Below are positions 1 through 4,034 of a DNA stretch of 6,093 nucleotides, in pieces. Positions within the stretch are counted from its first letter, which is position 1, and every line of letters starts with the position of its first letter. This stretch comes from Streptosporangiaceae bacterium (GTDB lineage: Bacteria > Actinomycetota > Actinomycetes > Streptosporangiales > Streptosporangiaceae). The notes beneath the pieces were generated by a model that saw only the letters and a list, made by a program, of their open reading frames with translations, had not been told where the DNA came from and ran no database searches. A program made the position numbers and the translations under genes. The stretch is taken from positions 1 to 6,093 of the forward strand of contig JASIGS010000163.1 of NCBI GenBank assembly GCA_030052355.1, in the 5' to 3' direction.

Positions 1-35
1 GGGGTAAGTCGTTCCCATATCGTCGCGAAGCTCAT
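1..35 (-). CDS. 5' end of a gene downstream of hutU, possibly an M20-family amidohydrolase (partial)
   Basis: An ATG at 35-33 on the minus strand opens a frame that stays open to the left edge and gives MSFATIWERLT followed by an incomplete codon. It starts 12 bases after the hutU stop, behind a weak GGGTGGG ribosome-binding-like stretch at 45-39, so it is probably co-transcribed with hutU. The opening resembles, from memory, the N-terminus of the M20-family (allantoate amidohydrolase or N-carbamoyl-amino-acid hydrolase-like) proteins encoded next to hutU in actinomycetes. Such an enzyme could act late in histidine degradation by hydrolysing an N-substituted glutamate, but that role is inference. 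Only 11 residues are visible, so the family call is weak. That a gene starts here is better supported than what it encodes. Confidence 0.45.
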   Translation of the reverse strand, partial: MSFATIWERLT

Positions 36-47
36 GCGCCCACCCGG

Positions 48-1715
48 TCAGGCGCGAGGCATCGGCACGCGGACGCCACGCTCCGTGGCTACCTCCTCAG
101 CCCGGTCGTAGCCGGCGTCAGCGTGCCTGATCACGCCCATCCCCGGGTCGTTCGTGAGGACGCGCTCCAGCTTCTGCGCGGCCAGCTCGGTGCCGTCTGC
201 CACGCAGACCTGGCCGGCGTGGATCGACCGGCCGATGCCGACGCCGCCACCGTGGTGGATGCTCACCCAGGAGGCCCCAGACGCCGTGTTGACCAGCGCG
301 TTCAGCAGTGGCCAGTCGGCGATAGCATCACTGCCGTCGGCCATGCCCTCGGTCTCCCGGTACGGCGAGGCGACCGACCCGCAGTCCAGGTGGTCCCGGC
401 CGATGACGATGGGCGCCTGGACCTCGCCGCGGCGGACGAGGTCGTTGAACCGCAGCCCGGCCTGGTCCCGCTCGCCGTAGCCGAGCCAGCAGATCCTGGC
501 GGGCAGTCCCTGGAACCTGACCTTCTCCCCGGCCAGCCTGATCCAGCGGGCGAGCGCCTCGTTCTCGGGAAACAGGCTGAGGACCGCGGCGTCGGTCGCG
601 GCGATGTCGGCGGGCTCACCCGACAGCGCCACCCAGCGGAACGGGCCCTTGCCCTCGCAGAACAGCGGCCTGATGTACGCCGGCACGAACCCGGGGAACG
701 CGAACGCGCGCTCGTACCCGGCCAGCTGCGCCTCGCCGCGGATCGAGTTGCCGTAGTCGAACACTTCGGCGCCCGCATCCTGGAATCCGACCATGGCCTG
801 CACGTGCTCCGCCATCGACTCGCGCGCCCTGGCCGTGAACCCCGCGGGGTCCTCGGCCCGCAGCGCGGCCATGTCCTCGAACGCGACCCCCTTGGGCAGG
901 TAGGTGAGCGGGTCGTGCGCCGACGTCTGGTCGGTGACGACGTCGACCGGCGCGTTCATGCGCAGCAGTTCTGGCACGAGTTCGGCCGCGTTGCCGAGCA
1001 CGCCGATGGACAGCGCCTCGCCGGCCTGCGCCGCAGCCACGGCGCGGCGGACCGCGTCGTCGATGTCGTCGGCCGCGGCGTCCAGGTAGCCGTGCTCGAT
1101 TCTCCGGCTGATCCTGGTCGGGTCGCACTCGATGCACAGCGCGACTCCGCCGTTCATCGTGACCGCGAGCGGCTGCGCGCCGCCCATCCCGCCGAGACCA
1201 GCGGTCAGCGTGATCGTGCCGGACAGCGAGCCGCCGAACCGCTTGGCCGCGACGGCGGCGAACGTCTCGTAAGTGCCCTGCAGGATCCCCTGGGTACCGA
1301 TGTAGATCCACGATCCGGCGGTCATCTGGCCGAACATGGTCAGCCCCGCCGCCTCGAGCCGGCGGAACTCCTCCCAGGTCGCCCACTGCGGGACGAGGTT
1401 CGAGTTCGCGATCAGCACCCGCGGCGCCCACTCGTGCGTGCGGAACACCCCGACGGGTTTGCCGGACTGCACCAGCAGGGTCTCGTCGGCTTCCAGCTCG
1501 CGCAGCGACGCGACGATCGCGTCGAACGCCGGCCAGCTGCGCGCCGCCCGGCCCGATCCCCCGTACACGATCAGCTGGTCGGGATGCTCGGCGACCTCGG
1601 GGTCCAGGTTGTTCATGAGCATCCGCATGGCCGCCTCTTGCGGCCAGCCCTGGCAGCTCAGCGTGCTGCCCCTGGGCGCGCTGACGGGTCTCGCACCCGC
1701 TACCTGACTGGTCAT
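48..1715 (-). CDS. hutU: Urocanate hydratase (urocanase)
   Basis: This cytoplasmic enzyme hydrates urocanate to 4-imidazolone-5-propionate, the second step of histidine degradation, using tightly bound NAD+ as an electrophile. From the chosen ATG the product has 555 residues, close to the roughly 557 of the Pseudomonas putida enzyme. Family blocks appear in order: [11 protein letters not shown] near residue 51, [20 protein letters not shown] near 82-101, [15 protein letters not shown] near 129, and the glycine-rich NAD-binding GLGGMGGAQ at 173-181. The urocanase signature [10 protein letters not shown] lies at 401-410 with the active-site cysteine at 409, followed by [13 protein letters not shown] near 439 and [11 protein letters not shown] near 485. 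The frame reaches back to a GTG at 1742 and an ATG at 1733. The ATG at 1715 is preferred because GAGGAG sits 5 bases upstream and [16 protein letters not shown] is a typical actinobacterial start. No frameshift or missing motif is seen. The next gene follows after 12 bases. Confidence 0.97.
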   Translation of the reverse strand: MTSQVAGARPVSAPRGSTLSCQGWPQEAAMRMLMNNLDPEVAEHPDQLIVYGGSGRAARSWPAFDAIVASLRELEADETLLVQSGKPVGVFRTHEWAPRVLIANSNLVPQWATWEEFRRLEAAGLTMFGQMTAGSWIYIGTQGILQGTYETFAAVAAKRFGGSLSGTITLTAGLGGMGGAQPLAVTMNGGVALCIECDPTRISRRIEHGYLDAAADDIDDAVRRAVAAAQAGEALSIGVLGNAAELVPELLRMNAPVDVVTDQTSAHDPLTYLPKGVAFEDMAALRAEDPAGFTARARESMAEHVQAMVGFQDAGAEVFDYGNSIRGEAQLAGYERAFAFPGFVPAYIRPLFCEGKGPFRWVALSGEPADIAATDAAVLSLFPENEALARWIRLAGEKVRFQGLPARICWLGYGERDQAGLRFNDLVRRGEVQAPIVIGRDHLDCGSVASPYRETEGMADGSDAIADWPLLNALVNTASGASWVSIHHGGGVGIGRSIHAGQVCVADGTELAAQKLERVLTNDPGMGVIRHADAGYDRAEEVATERGVRVPMPRA

Positions 1716-1720
1716 GAGCG

Positions 1721-1726
1721 CTCCTC
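1721..1726 (-). promoter_or_regulatory. Ribosome binding site that decides the hutU start
   Basis: On the minus strand this reads GAGGAG, ending 5 bases before the ATG at 1715. It is a near-perfect Shine-Dalgarno match. The alternative in-frame starts at 1742 (GTG) and 1733 (ATG) would place this site inside the coding sequence, so the ATG at 1715 is the best start for hutU. Confidence 0.75.
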
Positions 1727-1926
1727 GCGGCATCGACGCCACTATCTAACCGCAGCCACTGCCCGGGTTGACTCGCAGAGCTTCGGCTACCGCCTCCTCG
1801 GTCTGGCCGGCGCCTGGATCACACGCGCATCCCGGAAGGACCTGCGAGACGCCCACCATGGTGTCTCTCTGCGTGGCAGCGCGGCCACCCGGCTTAGGTA
1901 TTCGCGCTGGCTCGCGTTCCGGCGGA

Positions 1927-1936
1927 TTCGCGCGAA
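1927..1936. repeat. 10-bp palindrome TTCGCGCGAA, possible operator
   Basis: TTCGCGCGAA is a perfect inverted repeat with no spacer. The half-site TTCGCGC also occurs at 1901-1907, and a degenerate TCGCGTTC copy lies between them near 1912-1919. Clustered half-sites between two divergent transcripts would suit a regulator-binding site, but short CG-rich palindromes are common by chance in DNA of this composition. No regulator gene is visible in the window to pair with it. Confidence 0.25.
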
Positions 1937-1952
1937 CGCTTGGGGACTGTCA

Positions 1953-1980
1953 GAGGGTGCTGCTTCTATGGAGGGGTGCT
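1953..1980 (+). repeat. Short imperfect direct repeat GAGGGTGCT / GAGGGGTGCT
   Basis: GAGGGTGCT at 1953-1961 recurs as GAGGGGTGCT at 1971-1980, an 18-base period that differs by one inserted G. AGAGGG at 1952-1957 is also the reverse complement of CCCTCT at 1985-1990, so the segment could fold into a long-looped stem. The function is unknown. The unit is short enough to be chance. Confidence 0.25.
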
Positions 1981-2050
1981 TCCGCCCTCTCCGCGTCGCC
2001 GCTCGCTGGTGGCGCGTGGCCCATCCAGGGGCTGCGAGTGACCCCGACCG

Positions 2051-2090
2051 TATTTCTATCTTCTCTACTTACTTTATAGATATTATGTTT
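2051..2090 (+). promoter_or_regulatory. AT-rich island, candidate promoter region for the importer operon
   Basis: Only 8 of these 40 bases are G or C, against a strongly GC-rich background on both sides. TATTAT at 2081-2086 differs from the TATAAT -10 consensus by one base. No good -35 hexamer lies 16-18 bases upstream, so a strong housekeeping-type promoter is not shown. If TATTAT were used, transcription would start near 2092-2095 and leave a leader of about 110 bases before the TTG at 2206. On the opposite strand the same stretch contains TATAAA and ATAATAT, so it could instead, or also, serve hutU, though more than 330 bases away. Confidence 0.35.
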
Positions 2091-2143
2091 CCTTCAGTGC
2101 CCGTATCGTGCGAAGGCGCCAGGAAACTGGTTAGGTTGGCTTG

Positions 2144-2224
2144 ATGGCGACGACAAGACCGCCGGCCGGCGTGATCGGCTGTCGAGCTACGGCCGGGGAA
2201 GTCGGTTGGCGACCTACCTGCTGA
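2144..2224 (+). CDS. Possible 26-codon leader ORF overlapping the permease start
   Basis: ATG at 2144 opens 26 codons (MATTRPPAGVIGCRATAGEV and six more residues) ending at TGA 2222-2224, in a different frame from the permease whose TTG lies at 2206. If translated, its ribosomes would pass the permease ribosome binding site and stop 16 bases inside the permease gene. That could help expose the TTG start by coupling. The only ribosome-binding-like sequence is a weak AGG at 2133-2135. The peptide matches nothing I recognise and has no run of codons suggesting attenuation. It may well be chance. Confidence 0.2.
   Translation: MATTRPPAGVIGCRATAGEVGWRPTC
2162..2196 (+). promoter_or_regulatory. 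Possible leader stem-loop overlapping the permease ribosome binding site
   Basis: CCGGCCG at 2162-2168 can pair perfectly with CGGCCGG at 2190-2196, leaving a 21-base loop. The right arm covers the first two G of the GGGGAA ribosome binding site at 2195-2200. If formed in the mRNA it could limit initiation at the TTG start. Such GC-rich pairings arise easily here, and the left arm also lies in a competing palindrome (2160-2171), so this is only a candidate. Confidence 0.25.
2195..2200 (+). promoter_or_regulatory. Ribosome binding site of the first permease, supports a TTG start
   Basis: GGGGAA ends 5 bases before the TTG at 2206. The permease frame is closed by a TAG at 2077-2079. Between that stop and 2206 there is no ATG, GTG or TTG in frame and only a CTG at 2179, so TTG is effectively the only reasonable start. 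Confidence 0.55.
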
Positions 2225-3159
2225 GGCGTCTTGGGCTCGCGATCGTGACGCTCTGGCTCCTCAGCATGATGATCTTCCTCGCGGGCCAGGTGCTGCCGGG
2301 GAACCCAGGGCGAGCCATCCTCGGTCCGTTCGCGTCGCCGATCGCGGTGGCGAACCTCAACCGTCAGCTGGGCGTGGACCGCCCGCTGGTCACCCAGTAC
2401 TGGACCTGGGTCACCGGCGCCCTGCATGGCAACCTGGGCATCTCGTACCAGTACCGGACCCCGGTCGAGCCGCTGCTGGCATCGGCGCTGGGTAACTCTG
2501 CGAAGCTCGCCCTGTTCGCGCTCGTCGTCATGGTGCCGCTCGGCATCATCGGCGGCGTGATCGCCGCGCTGCACGCCGGAACCCCGGTCGACCGTGCCGT
2601 GTCACTCACCGGCTTGTCAGCGGCCACGGTGCCCGAGTTCGTGTCAGGGATCGTGGTCATCGTCGTGTTCGGCGTGGGCCTGAAGGTCCTGCCGGTGACC
2701 GCCTCGGCCCCGCCGGGCTCGTCGTTCCCCATCCAGTTGAAGTACCTCATCCTGCCGGTGATCCCGCTGGTGTTCGAGTTCTTCGGCTACATAGCGCGGA
2801 TGGCACGGGCGGGAACCATCGAGGCGCTCGAGTCCGACTACACGCGCACGGCAACGCTGAAGGGGCTGAAGCGCAGCGTCGTGATCCGCAGGCACGTGCT
2901 GCGCAACTCGCTGCTGCCGACCATCACCGTCATCGCCACCCAGATCGGCTACCTCATCGGCGGCCTGGTCGTGGTGGAGACCTTGTTCAACTACCCGGGC
3001 GTGGGGCGACTGATCTACACCGCCGCCACCGAGAAGGACTTCCCGGTGCTGGAGGCCGGGGTGCTCATGATCGGTGTCGTCTACATGATCGCGACCGTCG
3101 CAGCCGACCTGCTGAGCACGTCGCTGAACCCCCGACTGCGAACGGAGCTGACCAGGTGA
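2206..3159 (+). CDS. ABC transporter permease, DppB/OppB type (peptide/nickel family)
   Basis: This is one of the two membrane subunits of a binding-protein-dependent importer of the dipeptide/oligopeptide/nickel family. The 317-residue product has the usual DppB length. It opens MATYLLRRLGLAIVTL, the typical cytoplasmic YLLRRL lead into the first membrane helix (about 9-29). A long periplasmic segment follows that contains LPGNP (30-34) and QLGVDRPLVTQYWTW. Further hydrophobic segments lie near 99-121, 138-158, 179-197, 236-257 and 283-304. The EAA-like loop that docks on the ATPase is at about 211-239 (YTRTATLKGLKRS through RNSLLP), with the conserved Gly at 220. NYPGVGRLIY at 262-271 is also typical. 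The start is a TTG. The stop overlaps the next gene's GTG by 4 bases, implying translational coupling. The substrate cannot be told from the permease. Confidence 0.93.
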   Translation: MATYLLRRLGLAIVTLWLLSMMIFLAGQVLPGNPGRAILGPFASPIAVANLNRQLGVDRPLVTQYWTWVTGALHGNLGISYQYRTPVEPLLASALGNSAKLALFALVVMVPLGIIGGVIAALHAGTPVDRAVSLTGLSAATVPEFVSGIVVIVVFGVGLKVLPVTASAPPGSSFPIQLKYLILPVIPLVFEFFGYIARMARAGTIEALESDYTRTATLKGLKRSVVIRRHVLRNSLLPTITVIATQIGYLIGGLVVVETLFNYPGVGRLIYTAATEKDFPVLEAGVLMIGVVYMIATVAADLLSTSLNPRLRTELTR

Positions 3160-4034
3160 TCGACACCGTCGGTGCCCCCTCGCGGGTGGTCGGCAGCGAC
3201 GTCAGGCGCGCGCAGGCGCCAGCCTGGCGGCTGCTGCTGCGACGGCCTGCGTTCATCATCGGCGCCGCCATCTTGCTGTTCTGGATAGTCTGCGCGATCT
3301 TCGGGAACGAGATCGCCCCGCATAACCCGCTCGCCCAGCAGCTGCTGGCCACCAACCGGCCGCCCTCGGCCGCGCACTGGTTCGGCACCGACCAGCTCGG
3401 CAGGGACGTGCTGTCAAGGGTCATCGCCGGGGCGCGCTCGATCCTGATCGTCGCGCCGCTGTCGACCCTGCTCGGGACGGTGATCGGCACCACGCTCGGG
3501 CTCGCGCTCGGCTACATCGGCGGCGCACTGGACGCGATCGTCTCCCGACTGGTCGAAGCCGTGCTCGCGCTGCCCGCGATCATCGTGGCGTTCCTGTTCA
3601 TAGTGGCGGTGGGCGCGACCGCGGCCAGCGAGATCGTGGTCATCGGCCTGATCTTCGCCCCGCTGATCGCGCGCACCGTGCGCTCCGCCGTCCAGGTGGA
3701 GAGCCAGCTCGACTACCTGCCGGCTGCGCGGCTGCTCGGCGAGGGCCGGATACGGGTCATGTTCACCGAGATCCTGCCGAACGTGATGCCGACGGTGCTC
3801 GTCGAGTTCACCGTGCGGCTCGGGTACGCCATCTTCACGGTCGCGACGCTGGCGTTCCTCGGCTTCGGTGTGGACCCGTCGACGCCGAACTGGGGCTCCG
3901 ACATCAACGCCAACTACGGCCTGATCGGTGCGGGCTACTGGTGGGAGACGCTCTTCCCCGCGCTGGCCATCGCCTCCCTGGTCATCGGCATCAACCTGGT
4001 GGCCGACTCGATAGACAGGGTGCTCGCCGGATGA
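3156..4034 (+). CDS. ABC transporter permease, DppC/OppC type (peptide/nickel family)
   Basis: This second membrane subunit pairs with the upstream DppB-like protein to form the translocation pore. The product has 292 residues, normal for DppC. A polar N-terminal tail of about 30 residues leads into the first helix (about 32-50). The DppC hallmark HWFGTDQLGRDVLSRVIAGA follows at 74-93. Further helices lie near 97-121, 136-153, 159-172, 217-237 and 265-284. The EAA-type coupling loop runs from about 187 to 211 (YLPAARLLGEGRIRVM through LPNVMP), and FLGFGVDPSTPNWG at 234-247 is characteristic. The GTG start at 3156 shares GTGA with the upstream stop, with GGAG at 3144-3147 eight bases before it. 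Its own stop overlaps the ATPase start as ATGA. Nothing is missing from the family pattern. Confidence 0.94.
   Translation: MIDTVGAPSRVVGSDVRRAQAPAWRLLLRRPAFIIGAAILLFWIVCAIFGNEIAPHNPLAQQLLATNRPPSAAHWFGTDQLGRDVLSRVIAGARSILIVAPLSTLLGTVIGTTLGLALGYIGGALDAIVSRLVEAVLALPAIIVAFLFIVAVGATAASEIVVIGLIFAPLIARTVRSAVQVESQLDYLPAARLLGEGRIRVMFTEILPNVMPTVLVEFTVRLGYAIFTVATLAFLGFGVDPSTPNWGSDINANYGLIGAGYWWETLFPALAIASLVIGINLVADSIDRVLAG

Larger units (their letters stand above)
1716..2205. other. Divergent intergenic region between hutU and the ABC importer operon
   Basis: About 490 bases separate the hutU start (leftward) from the first permease start (rightward), so promoters and operators for both transcripts are expected here. 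Up to about 2050 the stretch is GC-rich. It contains open frames, including one at 1768-2079 on the plus strand, but none has a good ribosome binding site or recognisable protein. It then drops sharply in GC at 2051-2090 and recovers. Short palindromes occur at 1854-1863 (CACCATGGTG), 1927-1936 (TTCGCGCGAA) and 2160-2171 (CGCCGGCCGGCG). I see no tRNA, known riboswitch or intrinsic terminator. For hutU no clear -35/-10 pair is visible. The TTAGATAGT read on the minus strand just upstream of 1740 is at most a weak -10-like element. Confidence 0.6.

Noticed and set aside
1768..1773. TTGACT as a -35 element on the plus strand
   Set aside because: No -10-like hexamer lies 16-19 bases downstream; that stretch is GC-rich.
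1873..1888. Small hairpin GTGGC / GCCAC in the intergenic region, as a terminator
   Set aside because: The stem is only 5 bp and no T run follows, so it does not look like an intrinsic terminator.
1768..2079. A 103-codon plus-strand open frame in the intergenic region
   Set aside because: No ribosome binding site precedes it, the product shows no recognisable feature, and it runs into the AT-rich island. It looks like a chance frame in GC-rich DNA.
123..2144. A 673-codon plus-strand open frame running antisense to hutU and into the intergenic region
   Set aside because: It covers a well-supported urocanase on the other strand, its product is dominated by Arg, Ala, Gly, Pro and Asp typical of GC-rich shadow frames, and it shows no recognisable domain.
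2131..2895. Minus-strand open frames antisense to the DppB-like permease
   Set aside because: They are out-of-frame shadows of a clear membrane protein gene, rich in Arg, His, Glu and Asp with no domain pattern.
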